Position numbers and translations under genes: made by a program. The notes below the pieces were generated by a model. The model ran no database searches, was not told the DNA's origin, and saw only the letters and a program-made list of their open reading frames with translations. Positions 44,301-54,855 of a stretch of DNA of 64,000 nt are shown here, piece by piece. This DNA comes from Rhopalosiphum padi (taxonomy: Eukaryota; Arthropoda; Insecta; Hemiptera; Aphididae), in contig NC_083598.1 of NCBI RefSeq assembly GCF_020882245.1, positions 48,273,858-48,337,857 of the forward strand, in the 5' to 3' direction. The stretch's first letter is position 1. Every line of letters begins with the position of its first letter.

Positions 44301-46216
44301 GGAAAACGGATATGGTCTGTCAAATATTTGGAACTCCTCGTCATGAGAACAAAACAATTACAATACGCAATATTATATACTATTTTGTTCTAATTCAATC
44401 GAACAATTAAAACGACACGTTAATAAATGTTAACAGTTCGTTTTAACGTTAAATGTATTGAAGTATTATTTATTGATATCAAAAAGCACACTAGCTAATA
44501 TCATTCAACAGCGTATCGGTGTCAACATTTTACGTACTAATTTTTAAGGTGCTAACTATCTACATAATATGTTTAATTCTCTAATATAGGTAAAAAGGTT
44601 CTTCTGTTCTTTGCAGATTAAAGCTGATGAGTTTTTTTTATTGGTACCGGAAGATTTCTAAAATAAATGAACGTGTCGAATAAATATTTAAAGTCAAATT
44701 AGAATTTTGAATTTAAAATAATAATTTCTTCATAATTTATCGAATTTATCTTCAAATAGTTTTTAAATTTTCAAAAACAATATATGTTCATATGTATATA
44801 AGTACATCTTCCGCTGAAATCACTTGATCTAAATTAATTATTTACCACCTATGTTACACCTTAAATTATTTTATATTTAATTTTATATAAATTATGGAGA
44901 AATGTTCAACTTTGCAAAGCAAATACGAACCTATTATGAAATAATTCCATAATGCACAATTGATTTTATTATCAATATAACATTTGAGTATTAAACTATA
45001 TAGATATTAGACCCATCTCTAACCACAGCAAAATTACTACCAGAGTCCGAGAATTTTACTTCAAAGTATTAAATGCAACATTTCAAAACTATTGTGCACA
45101 ATGTATTTTAAATGAACTTAGTATAACTTTAGATCGTTAAAAATAATGCAATGTACTATTATTTATATAATAATTATTATAATCTACCTATTGCAAAATA
45201 ATTTGTTGGTCTAAGGAAAATCAAACAACGAAGTTATAAGTATATTGACAATGTTTATTCCGGATAGAAAGTTATTAAACAAATCGAAAAAAAATAACTA
45301 TTACATTTAAGAAAATAATTTTTGGTTTTAATATAGTTTATTCAAAAAAAAAATTAAATCTATATTAAATGAGTGAAATGACCGTTGGGTCCTATAGTAG
45401 TATAGTGTCCTATACGGTACTTAATTGTAACGTTTTTTTCCTATACATTCTTTCTTCCGTGACTGATTCGATTCGGTGATTTATTGTAGAAGTGTTCAGT
45501 CATAGGGAAAGCCAATAATAAATTAATAACTATTGCGTTTATTCTATATGGGTATGGTATCGTTAACACTAATGAGCCAACACATCTATTATTTAAGCAG
45601 TATTATTAACGATTATTATTATCATAATTTGGTTCCACTTAATTTTCCATAGCTTCAATATCGTTTTTATTTTTGCATTTACGCACAAACATACCCTTTA
45701 GACACTTTAATAAATCTTTTTTTTTATTAGGTATAATTTTATATTTTTTTTTTCAGGTTAGGTACCAAAACTTCATCCGTATAACATTATGAACATTTAA
45801 TTAAGTAATTTGTAATTACACCCGCACTACATACCTATATATAATATTTATAACAATACAAAATAATTGGACACAGTCTTTTGTAGCATTTTTTACCATA
45901 TAATTTTGTTACGAATCGGAATAGGTATACCGATAATTTCATATAATACAGCATTAACTTTACTTTGGTCATCCACTTATAAATATACTAAAATTACACT
46001 ACAGTTTTCGTTCATTGCAAAAATTCGAATGTATGTAATATTATAATACATTATTATATGCGTATATAATTCAAAAACGTTTATAATTATTAGATACTTA
46101 TAATAATAAAAGCTTAAATTTTAGTGTACGCGCTTACCTTGGCTTCCAACATGCCCCAGCCATATCGAAATTAATACTCCAACTAGTTGTAGGCATCTTT
46201 TGGTCTTTGTAAGCAT
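10716..46216 (-). CDS. Protocadherin-15/Cad99C-like cadherin: signal peptide, five EC repeats, one TM, cytoplasmic tail
   Basis: A calcium-dependent surface adhesion protein. Coding exons: 46216-46138, 19111-19022, 18955-18825, 18725-18660, 17661-17569, 17411-17304, optional 17016-16981, 16413-16312, 16215-16090, 15786-15696, 15625-15516, 15456-15142, 14441-14242, 14089-13975, 13913-13759, 13692-13511, 13056-12764, 10793-10716. All junctions are GT-AG and in phase, giving 777 residues (789 with the micro-exon). Signal peptide 1-26; EC1 27-142 ending DANDNAPIF; EC2 to about 250 with LDYE and DADDQNPKF; EC3 to about 355; EC4 to 457 with LDYE and DWDPRF; EC5 to about 556; membrane helix about 567-591; tail 592-777. 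EC1 has a cysteine near each end (NRCYLENGG, VICERK), like the EC1 disulfide of protocadherin-15. The tail has Pro-, Gly- and Thr-rich runs and ends TVYF. Drosophila Cad99C has eleven EC repeats, so this shorter protein may instead be a Cad86C-type relative; no symbol is assigned. Confidence 0.9.
10794..12763 (-). other. Last intron of the cadherin gene
   Basis: A 2.0-kb AT-rich intron. No additional exon, RNA gene or paired-end element was recognised. Short TTAATTA and ATTATTA words dominate, for example around 11270-11350. Confidence 0.5.
13170..13400. repeat. Low-complexity AT tract with repeated ATTCGAATA palindromes
   Basis: Within the intron at 13057-13510, short words repeat: AAAATAATG three times around 13200-13225, then TTCGAATAAT near 13306, TTATTCGAATAAC near 13342 and TTATTCGAATATTC near 13368. 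TTCGAA sits in the centre of each of the last three. The tract is probably a local expansion of simple sequence; it has no coding potential. Confidence 0.4.
13759..13913 (-). CDS. Cadherin exon carrying the transmembrane helix
   Basis: The exon starts in phase 0 and encodes ASVPVIVHLPDTIIRSAG, the last strand of EC5 plus a short membrane-proximal stretch. It is followed by about 25 uncharged residues (YTLFVIFGVILGVLSLVI and onward) and a basic stop-transfer end, HIQKN, completed by the next exon. A 66-base intron (13693-13758) separates it from the tail exon. This fixes the topology: repeats outside, tail inside. Confidence 0.9.
16981..17016 (-). CDS. Candidate 36-base micro-exon in cadherin repeat EC2
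   Basis: The exon encodes PVFIGGSKTILE in frame and is bounded by acceptor TTTTGTGCAG and a strong donor GTATGT. It lies in the intron between the exons at 17304-17411 and 16312-16413. Both neighbouring junctions are phase 0, so it can be included or skipped without shifting the frame. Skipping gives GPHS followed by DFFVFVNGLEG, which reads like an uninterrupted cadherin repeat; inclusion adds 12 residues in a surface loop before the DFFVFV strand. It may be a true alternative exon or a chance splice-site pair. Confidence 0.45.
27194..27215. repeat. (TA)n microsatellite
   Basis: About eleven consecutive TA units inside the large cadherin intron. Confidence 0.9.
29904..29930. repeat. (GT)n microsatellite
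   Basis: About thirteen consecutive GT units within the large cadherin intron, likely to vary in length between individuals. Confidence 0.95.
30562..30675. repeat. Dispersed repeat fragment, copy A (ends TTTGCGCCTATAT)
   Basis: A run of G (about 30570-30580) is followed by a C/T-rich stretch and the words CGCCTATTTGCGCCTATAT. The same order, G-rich start, CCTCCCT in the middle and TTATTTGCGCCTATAT at the end, recurs near 48100-48185. The two look like copies of one old interspersed repeat. The type is unknown and no terminal repeats or target duplication were identified. Confidence 0.4.
31092..31175. repeat. Fragment of the AATTCACCAAAT repeat family
   Basis: It begins TAATTCACCAAAT and continues with AATGCAGTTATTCAAA and TTTGATTTTTGG. 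The same order of words occurs from 50641 (AATTCACCAAAT, AATGCATTTATTCAAA, TAGTTTTTG). I could not find the opposite end of this copy, so it is called a fragment. Confidence 0.45.
35331..35380. repeat. (TAA)n microsatellite
   Basis: About seventeen perfect TAA units in the large cadherin intron. Confidence 0.97.
35860..36010. promoter_or_regulatory. GC-richer island in the large intron, with an E-box
   Basis: This stretch is far richer in G, C and CpG than the sequence around it and contains CACGTG at 35949-35954. No splice-bounded coding exon was found. It could be an enhancer, an alternative promoter or an old insertion. The functional reading is inference from composition only. Confidence 0.25.
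38960..39070. promoter_or_regulatory. CpG-rich island in the large intron
   Basis: The island includes ttcgcgctgccgcgtgccg and gaccacgcgcgagc, a CpG density unusual for this window. It follows a (TA)n tract (38938-38958). The open frame across it has no recognisable domain and starts in simple AT sequence, so I do not call it a gene. It may be regulatory. Confidence 0.25.
42888..42926. repeat. Perfect 15-base inverted repeat (hairpin)
   Basis: CACGATTTAAGATAT at 42888-42902 is exactly complementary to ATATCTTAAATCGTG at 42912-42926, with a 9-base AT loop. The flanks also pair in part (CCATGCA before, CCATGCA after on the opposite sense). It could be a transposon footprint, a small structured RNA or a chance palindrome. 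Confidence 0.6.
43900..44060. promoter_or_regulatory. GC-richer island near the upstream end of the large intron
   Basis: The stretch from gctgccgcagagccgcctcg to cctcctaccgaccgcattg is distinctly GC-richer than its surroundings and lies 2 kb downstream (in transcription order) of the signal-peptide exon. The plus-strand open frame across it shows no domain I recognise and begins in AT-rich sequence, so it is not called a gene. An intronic regulatory element is one possibility. Confidence 0.25.
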
Positions 46217-46254
46217 TCTATACGGTGTTGAAGTAGTAACATTCCTGTATCTAC
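46138..46254 (-). CDS. Cadherin exon with start codon and signal peptide
   Basis: The coding part runs from the ATG at 46216-46214 to 46138 and encodes MLTKTKRCLQLVGVLISIWL and then GHVGSQ: a basic start, a hydrophobic core and a small-residue end typical of a secretory signal peptide. The donor GTAAGC splits an alanine codon completed by the exon at 19111. The upstream boundary, TTTTTTTTCAG before 46254, shows that a further 5' exon exists, so 46254-46217 is untranslated. A short upstream frame overlaps the start (see findings). Confidence 0.8.
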
Positions 46255-48095
46255 CTGAAAAAAAAGGTATTTTGTAAAAAATGAAATTCTAAAACAATAT
46301 AACAATAGGTAAAAGAAAATCATCACACACAACTTGAGTCAATAAAAATAGTTTTCAACCTTTAATTATGTTTTTTAATAAAGTCTTAAAAATGCATTAT
46401 GATCTTCTGCAGTCTTTTTAGTTAATTAATATTATTGAGGAAATTATATATAAATATTAAAATGTTATTTACTATATTATACACTTTATGGTTCATTATA
46501 AGTATAGCAAATACTCAAGTACCTATACTTCAATGATAATTTACTTTAATGTAAGAAATTAACCTACCTCTAAATAGTTAAGACGGTATATTGTATTCAG
46601 GAGATCATTTTATTTTAATTGAATTAATTTATAATAACTTAAAAATGAAATATTATGCATTGTTATTAATTTTTTTTTTACTATATTATAGGTATGAACT
46701 AATGACCCATAAGTCAAATCAATTCCACTTTGAAATCGCCTCGTGTACTCGTCAACGTCATATTGTTAACGGTTAAGTGTTCACGCAATATTTTGCACAT
46801 GTTTATATTTTGTAACATTTAACTAACCTTATAAATTAGGTCGACATTTATTTAAATGCATAAAATTATATAATTATCACCCAAAACTTAAATTAAATAA
46901 TATTATTAAAGGTAACACGATTTAAGTTAAAGTACGAAAAAAAAATTGTAACACGTTTTTGTCGTTAACCACAATAACGGACCTTATAATTATTTAAGAC
47001 TACCTATAACTGTACTTATGCACATTTATTATAACGTGGTATCTTATAATAATAATTATTTCTGTCACACTTCCACAGTACCACACATCGTGATTTTTAT
47101 TTTGCGGTACCTACAGCTGAATTCATAAAATAAAAACCAACATAATGATAGAGGATGAGTATGACACTATTTTACAAGTAACCAATTTAACAGGTGTTTT
47201 CAGAGAAATTTGTGTGAATTGAATGGTGACAGTATAACAACTTTTACATATTTCAAAGTAATATTAATTAAATTAAATATTTTCTTTAATTGTATACATT
47301 TAGTATTAATCTTCACGTAATGTAATATATGTCTTGCTTTTATCTGTATTTTTTATGATTATAAAATAAGACATAAAAGTAAAAATTGAATTGTTATTTG
47401 TTATGTTAACAATGATTGTATAAATATTGAGCTTAAAATTATCTGTTTAAAATTAATAGTTGGTTGGTTTAAAAAATAAGCCTGTCACGGTTAATTTAAA
47501 AATATATTTTACTCGAATTAATCGGAAAGTGAAAATAAGTTCATTTGGTTACTTTTAAACACTGTAAAAGCTGAAAACCATATGACCATTCATCATAAGT
47601 ATATTATTATAATAGGCATGACTTCAATCCTAAATGCTTTAGTTTGGACTAGATTGAAAACTAAACATTTCAAGTTAGGTATATTTATTTATCGTTAGCA
47701 AGTACAACAAATATTATTTTTAAATATACATACTAATATACATACTTTACTATATTAGTTAACTATATTGTTTAAACCATTAATTTAGTACTAAAAATAT
47801 TTGTTCTATAATTTGATCATATTTATACCTACAACGTTATTATGTAATCTAATAATTATCTTTCATACAATTAATACATTTTAATTTGACAAAAAAATAT
47901 ATGATCAGACAGTGTACTATTTAACATAACATATATTTGTATTTTTTTAGCAGCTTTGTATTTTATTACTTAATTGTTTTTACTGTTTTTGTTGTTCTTT
48001 ATTCATAGATAAATAATATAAAATAGTAAGTTAATTTAAATGATGTAATTAACAATTCGCATTTGTATATCAATAAAAATAGTTTGGGGTGTGAA

Positions 48096-48187
48096 GTTGT
48101 GAGGGGTTACGCCCCCATGTGGTTTTTAATCAATATTATTGGGAACTTGATTCCTCCCTAGAATTTTGCTTATTTGCGCCTATATAC
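48096..48187. repeat. Dispersed repeat fragment, copy B (ends TTTGCGCCTATAT)
   Basis: It shares word order with the fragment at 30562-30675: GGGGTTA near the start, CCTCCCTA in the middle and TTATTTGCGCCTATAT at the end. A plain interspersed repeat of unknown class. Confidence 0.4.
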
Positions 48188-48768
48188 TTGTATATTACTA
48201 AAAGACATCAAAAACGTATATTTTTTTAATGTTTAATAATATTTAAAATTAGGCCAATTTATTTTACTGTTCGCACAGAATCGAGAACAATTAAATGCAT
48301 CGATTGTCATGAATGACTCATGGAACAAATCATTTCCTGTACCGACATTAAGAATTAGACCACGTTTGCTATAGTTTATACATAATATATTTTATACAAA
48401 TAGCATTAATAAACAATAAGAGCTAAAATACCTTGAAAATTAATTGAGAGGATATTGGGGTTTTTTGGATTCACTTATATAATGGATAATTACGAAAACA
48501 TATTAGGTATAGATAATATTATATTTTTTTCTTTACGTTTTTCTATGCACTTGATTGAATGTACTAAACTTTTAATAAAAAACTAAACTAATTTATTTAT
48601 ATTTGAATATAAGACGATCCCAGTATTACATTACATTCAGCTTATTCGCAATACCTCAAAATAAATATTTAAATTAATAATACACTAAATCTATGTCGAC
48701 ATTGAAACGCTAGGAAAATAAGTTATTGTAAGTAAGTTAGTATGAAACTGTCACTGAAAATTTAAATG

Positions 48769-49025
48769 CATATTTGTCTCATAGGAAAGGCTCCGGGGGG
48801 GGGGGGGGGCTAACCAAAGACCTTCCCAAGCCCGTATTTCTAAGAAATAGTATATTGTTAAAAAAAAATATAAACAAAAAACATAGTATACTATCGACTA
48901 CCATAGACAACCGTACAAGTATGTAGATTGATAGACATATTTCTGCACGGATTACGGAAATACTAAGAATAATAAGAAAAATTAAAACTAAGGCCCCCCT
49001 CGACTAAGTCTCAGAGCCGCCCCTG
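48769..49025. mobile_element. Possible non-autonomous transposon with GC-rich ends
   Basis: The left side has CTCC followed by a run of fifteen G residues (48795-48809). The right side, read on the minus strand, begins CAGGGGCGGCTCTGAG and then GAGGGG, a start common in hAT-type MITEs. The left end (CATAGGAAAGGCTCC) resembles it only loosely, and I see no clear 8-base target duplication. It contains no gene. Confidence 0.3.
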
Positions 49026-50630
49026 GTAAGCCTTTATAGGCTATAAATGATAAATAATTATGAATAAGTTATTAATTAAAAATTTAATTTTTATTATTGC
49101 AGTTAAATCAAAATTAAATGAAATAACCAAGATTAGTTTTATATTCCTTTAAATTAATAATATGATTTAGTTATAACGTATAGCAATAAAATAATGGCAG
49201 TATATGTACAATAACTGAATAATCAAAGGTAATATAACTTACTACTATTTTTTCTACAGAACTTAATTTACCACTTTCAAAATGTATACAAATTATCGTG
49301 AACCCAATTTACTTAGCCGCAGTGATATGGAACAAAATAAAGACAAAAAATTTAAAATTCACAAACAAACCACCTGCTAACAAGGAGAGTGCCATACCCG
49401 AAACTTCTGCAAATAGGAAAATGTTCACTTGTCTTGTCAATTGTCATAATCCATTGATATTCAAACAAAAGATTTTATAGAACGCAAATAATAACTGTTA
49501 TATATTTTAATACATTGCAATTATTCACTTTAGATTATTTTATCTTGTCATTTAAAATAAAAATAAAAGAGTTTTGTGAAATAGCAAGACGCATAAGCAT
49601 TACGGCGGAATTTCGATTAATAATTTTTCTAATTCGAATTATGGGGTAGCGACATTATTGATTTGCTATCTCAAATGAAAAATTTATTTTTATATTTAAA
49701 AAAACAGTAAAAAGTTTAATAAACACGATTGAAAACGACGGGCGCACAGATCACCTACAGATTAACACGAGGTCAATGTTCATAAAGGTAAACAAAACTA
49801 TGTCACGTAAATTATTACTAAAGATGTTTCTACGCAAAAAAAGCTAACTTAATTCAAATACAAGCCTCGGAGGTTTGTTTATAACTTCCCGACCTTTGAT
49901 TAAACAAAAATTAATTTGATTAACGTTTTACAACATTTTTCTGTTATAAAATAAAAAAAAACATAACAAAAATTAAAAATTCTAGTTAGTCAGTAGGTAT
50001 AAAATAAATTTGCCTTAGGTTTACTCTTAAAACATTTTACCACCCAAAAATAATAATTTTAGTGACACCCGTAGCAAATAATCATTCTAGTACTATAGAT
50101 ACGTATATATTAGAAATTGAACACAAACTGTATATTATATTTTGTACTCATGAAACGGTAATTTTTGAATTACGCACGCGTAAGACAACAGCAACATTAC
50201 TTTATAATAAGTCACGGACATTTGTTAGTTAAACCAAACAAAATCTGTAAAATAATAGTATTACTTTCAAATTTAAAACGTTTACTTCAAAGCGCGAGCC
50301 CACCCAACTCGAGTTACCTATTATTTTGTTTTAAAAGTAAATTTATACATTACATTATAATGATGGTCTACAACCATTATCATACAAATCTTCTATTCAA
50401 AAAAACACTTAAAATTCAAAAAACTCCCGATGGGTATAAAAACTATAATTATAGTTATGTAATTATGTTTGTTTTGTTGTTTCATATTTATAATTAATAA
50501 TTATGTATACACTTGAAATTATTTGTAATCACTTAACGCATTATTTATTTAATCTAACATGGATGTAGTTTAATCGTAAATTTAGTACATTTCTAAAGCC
50601 TGTGTGAATCGAACTAAAATGTATATAATA

Positions 50631-51117
50631 TATATAGAATAATTCACCAAATACACTGCTTTTGTAATGCATTTATTCAAACTCTAGTTTTTGAAGCTTG
50701 AGTTATTTTCAAATACTAAATTTTTAACACCATTTGTGGAGAATTCTATGGCAATGTAAACTTATATTTTTAATTAAAGACCATCCGTTCTTTTTTAATT
50801 TTTAGTCCTTATATAATATATTATTTTATTTTATTTTATTCATTAAAGCATTAAACTATTAAAGTTACTAAAAAATTACGCTCGTTTAAGTGTCGAGTTA
50901 AATACATAATAAATAATAATGTATTAATACTAAAAAAAAAATCTATTTAACAAATTACATTAAAAAAGGGTGGTTCTCGTATGAAAAAATATAGTGTTTG
51001 TGTGATCATATAAGACCACTCCGCTATATTAAAAAATTGGATTTTGAAAAAGTGCATTATTTAAGTAAAAAATAGGGGTGAGCATACTTGGTGAATCACT
51101 CTGTATAGTGATACCTA
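50631..51117. mobile_element. MITE-like element of the ATTCACCAA family, full-length copy
   Basis: The left end has AGAATAATTCACCAAATACAC. The right end, read on the minus strand, has CAGAGTGATTCACCAAGTATG. The two are imperfect terminal inverted repeats about 490 bases apart. No coding frame lies inside. Related sequences occur at 31092 and 54172, so this is a dispersed non-autonomous family. The superfamily is not determined because no target duplication could be read with confidence. Confidence 0.55.
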
Positions 51118-53428
51118 TATGGCTATAAATATATATATATATATATATAAATATATACAACTTTAAAACTTAGGTATACGGTATACCGTATACTCCACAC
51201 TAAAAAGTAATACGTGTATATTAACCCACATTTTATTATTATCATTATGCGTGGTATACTAAGTATAAGACATTAAGATCCAGGATCAAGAGTAGAAATC
51301 AAGTTATCACTGTGTGACGTGTGTATGTGTATGTGCCTACGCCATACGGCAAAAATGATACACTTACAATGGGTCCGCCCATCGACAATATAGTAATCAA
51401 GAGTCTGTAATTTAATAATAATACCTGCACTATATTATATAGGTGAAACATATTCCCTTTCACCAGTTTCGTCTTTTGTATTGTGTATATTATACTATAT
51501 ATAGACACTATATTAGATATTATACAATTGAAAAAAAAGTTAAATGAGCATTACTAATATTTAATAATCAACAGGTTAAGTGTAAACATTTGTAAATCGT
51601 GTCCCGGATATTTTAGAGAATGCGAAGTATATGAATGCAAATAATAATAATTATTATAATAATAATTCAAAAGTCAAGACCTAACATTGACGACCATGGA
51701 TTATTAAGTTTTTTTTCATCTATATCTATGACGATTGTTATTTATCAAAATTCCAACTTCAGCAACTCTAAACACGATTTACAAAAAAACCTTAAATTAT
51801 AAGTTCAGACTTACAGAGTTTTTAATTTAAAAAAAAAGCACCCTGCAGGACATACATTATTCACTCGTTGGGTAAGAGGACGGCCATTTGTTAACGGACA
51901 CAGGATACTCCTGCAGTGAGACTGCGGTGATGATAATAACCCGTTTCGCTTCACTTACTAAACCATTTAATAGTAGGTATTTTAAATGTTGTATATTTAG
52001 CGTTATTTATAATATAAAAGAAATAATGATATTCAAAAAATAAATTTTGATCGGAGTTAATTTTTACAGTTATTAATATGTTTTTAAATCGTTACACAGC
52101 AAAATATAAATTATTAATTATTTAGGTCTGTTTAAATTTTAAATAAGTGATACTACCAATATTAGCTATATTATAATATTATATGGTAGTTGTACGTTGG
52201 AAGTTATATAATAAAAATATTTTTGACTTAAATTATAGATACATTGGTTTTAAAAAAAAATGTTAATCGCTAAAAACTTGAGAAATTTAATTCAATAATT
52301 TTATTTTGCATATTATTACAAAATAAATACATTTAAATTTTTTATTGAAAACGAAATAAAAACTATAATATTTTGAAAACTCATTCATTTTCAGAATTTA
52401 ACACATATATATTTATATAACTATTATAATTTTGGATAGTTATCAGTGGTTTGTTAAATTTTAATTAACTGAATAACTATATAGGTATGAGTTATAAAAC
52501 AGTATTTATAGTAACAAAAACTTTTTCAAATATTTTCATGAATATTTTAGAGTTTTATACACTATATATTTTCAGAGAGGTTACGCCCGAAAAAGCACGA
52601 CATATTAATATATTTTGCGTTTTAATGAAAATTCTACACTAATGTATCACAAATAACCATAGAGTAATTTCATACAAAATTGTTCAATTTAAATACATTT
52701 ATACATTTAACTCGTTTAAGTATAATAGTTTAAATTGTGACTACGTATTTTGATAAAATGGGCGCATTGTGGCATAATTGATATAACGACATAATGTGAT
52801 AGTATTATTTATTTTTTCAATAGTCAATTTACCTACCTGCTTCAACAATAATGTGACTATATTGTGATTAATGTTTTTCAGTGATCTTTGAACAACTCTT
52901 TGATTCAGTTACTTCTTAGCAATACGAATTAACTAACATTGTTTTCAGGCTATATTTATGTAGGTAGTGAGTATTAGGTTCAAAAACGATTCACAGATTT
53001 GGTTTTTGGTCATGAAGAAATTAAAAAATTATACTAATTGTTTTTTAAGGGATTTATTTTGGTTTTGGGAGAGAGGAGGAAGCATAAAGCAGAAATATAT
53101 GTTTGCATTCGTTTATGTATTCATTTATTAAGAGTAAATATAGTTGTATTTTAGAATAATATGTATAATACTTAAATGTATTACCATTTTTTTAGTTTAC
53201 TATAAAATATGAGACATAGAGACTTAAATATTATACCTGCAACAAAAGTATCTAAAAAAAATGTGTATAGTATTTGTGCTATCGTTTTTCTTCAAAATAT
53301 TTAACTATTTTACAACTGAGTGATAGCTATCTGTAGGTAATTTTAATAATATAATTTACAACTTAAGTAAAATAAATGGCCTACAGACCGTGAACTTAAA
53401 TATATTATTGAATTAAAAGTTTACTCAC

Positions 53429-53723
53429 AAAGTTAAAACCGTTTGGTTTGTTGTACACGTATCCCACACATCAAACACAAATCACATAGTATACGTAAAT
53501 CGAAAGAAACCTTTAAAAAAAAATCGTATTTATCTTTTATCGCGTAATAATATAACAATAATAAATTGAAAAATAAATCATTAACACACGAATATCCACC
53601 TCGTTGGAAACGGTATCGTAATAACACGGATAGAAAACCAATGAGTGCACTATACCGCTGAACTACACAACTGCACGTTGGTTACTAGGCCCGTATGGAG
53701 AGCGAAATGCATTGTGCGTGACT
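53429..53723 (-). other. Putative noncoding first exon of the cadherin gene
   Basis: It would run from an initiator adenine at 53723 to a consensus donor (TTT then GTGAGT at 53428-53423). The exon has no long frame; it contains short upstream frames, such as one starting MHFALHTGL near 53714. It would splice to the acceptor before 46254. The link to the cadherin is inferred from strand, order and the absence of another minus-strand gene between them. Confidence 0.4.
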
Positions 53724-53753
53724 GTCTATTCCTCCTCTTGTGCTGGTTTTATA
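53718..53753 (-). promoter_or_regulatory. TATA box and initiator on the minus strand
   Basis: Minus-strand TATAAAA occupies 53753-53747 and an initiator-like ACAGTC has its adenine at 53723, placing the TATA start at -30, the standard spacing. The sequence between them is purine-rich (AAGAGGAGGAATAG), and the surroundings are less AT-rich than average. This is the best core promoter visible upstream of the cadherin signal-peptide exon. Confidence 0.45.
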
Positions 53754-54171
53754 CACCTGTCGGAGGGGCACTGAGCCGAAGAACTGCCGTGTTCAAATGG
53801 TGAATTTCCACAACGAAATCATTAGTCACTCGGCACTATCCGCACTTAGTTTTCGAATTATTATATTGTAATTATTATTTTTTTGAAATTATTGTTATTT
53901 GCTTTAACACAAAAATTGATAGGTTTTTTTTTATTGATTAAGTAATATAAAAGGTAATAACGGTTTCCCCATTGTACATATTATTAATACATAATAATGT
54001 ATAAACCCTAGTATATTAGGGATTAGCCCATAATGGTATTAGTAAATTGTTTATTAATCACGAAAAGCAATTTTATCCCCTGTAATAATTTAGTAAAAAT
54101 CACTTTGTGAAGTATATATTATATAGGATACCTATAACCTATAGGATCAATATTGGATAAATAGAGGGTAA

Positions 54172-54345
54172 AAAACGGACAATTCACCAAACATACGCTT
54201 TAAGATCCAAGAATCTCAAAACATGGTCTTTACTTTTTAAATAGTACTTAAAATTCCAAAAAAACATAATTTGAATAAACTCGTGAAGTACCTATCAAAG
54301 GATAAAAGGTTGGCGTATACCTACTTGATGCATCTCCCTGTGTGG
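54172..54345. mobile_element. Short MITE-like element of the ATTCACCAA family
   Basis: The left end reads CGGACAATTCACCAAACATACGC. The right end on the minus strand reads GGAGATGCATCAAGTAGGTA then TACGCC. The inverted ends are imperfect and only about 170 bases apart, so this may be an internally deleted copy of the family seen at 50631-51117. Confidence 0.4.
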
Positions 54346-54827
54346 TACGGTATAATATAATGATGGTATAATATTATATTTTATCATAAATCCAATATAT
54401 TTATATGTTATACACTGCAGATCATTGATTCTGGACGAATTAATACATTAAATGATAGACGTACAAGATGTATACGTATTTATTACCAAAATATTATGCG
54501 GATTGGAGATTTAATGATAATTTTTATTATAATTCGTTAAAAATGAAAAGTTGAATCCACGAAAACAAAAAATTGTTATCATATTGACGCATTTACGTAA
54601 ACCGAAACCTCTGATCACCATTGCTTATATATAAAAATAAATATAAACAATAAAAGGGAAAGAACACCTAAGTTACCTAGTACGTAACCATCGACGCGCG
54701 ACGGCTATTATAATATTAGTCACTCGGTTGGGTTGTGTATAGTATAGCTGTGTAACACCCTCCCGAAATCCGGCCCCATCGTGCACCTGTCCTATTACAA
54801 TAATAAATCCTACGTCCTGTTATTTAT

Positions 54828-54855
54828 TTTTATTATTATTATTATTATTATTATA
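54828..54855. repeat. (TTA)n microsatellite
   Basis: A run of about nine ATT/TTA units in the intergenic region. Confidence 0.85.

Larger units (their letters stand above)
19112..46137 (-). other. 27-kb intron of the cadherin gene
   Basis: The intron splits the alanine codon just after the signal peptide: G from the exon at 46138 and CT from the exon at 19111. No nested gene could be supported on either strand; all open frames are short and of AT-rich, noncoding composition. It contains microsatellites (27194-27215, 29904-29930, 35331-35380, 38938-38958), GC-richer islands near 28060-28150, 35860-36010, 38960-39070 and 43900-44060, a hairpin at 42888-42926 and fragments of dispersed repeats. 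Long first introns of this kind often hold regulatory elements, but none can be proved from sequence alone. Confidence 0.7.
46255..53428 (-). other. Probable 5'-UTR intron of the cadherin gene
   Basis: About 7.2 kb with no coding exon that I can support. It contains repeat fragments near 48096-48185 and 48769-49025 and a MITE-like element at about 50631-51117. A somewhat GC-richer stretch with two CTGCAG/CCTGCAG words lies at 51840-51950. It is an intron only if the first exon proposed at 53429 is right. Confidence 0.45.

Noticed and set aside
50165..50497. Plus-strand open frame of 110 codons
   Set aside because: Composition is that of translated AT-rich noncoding DNA, with no motif and no conserved pattern seen.
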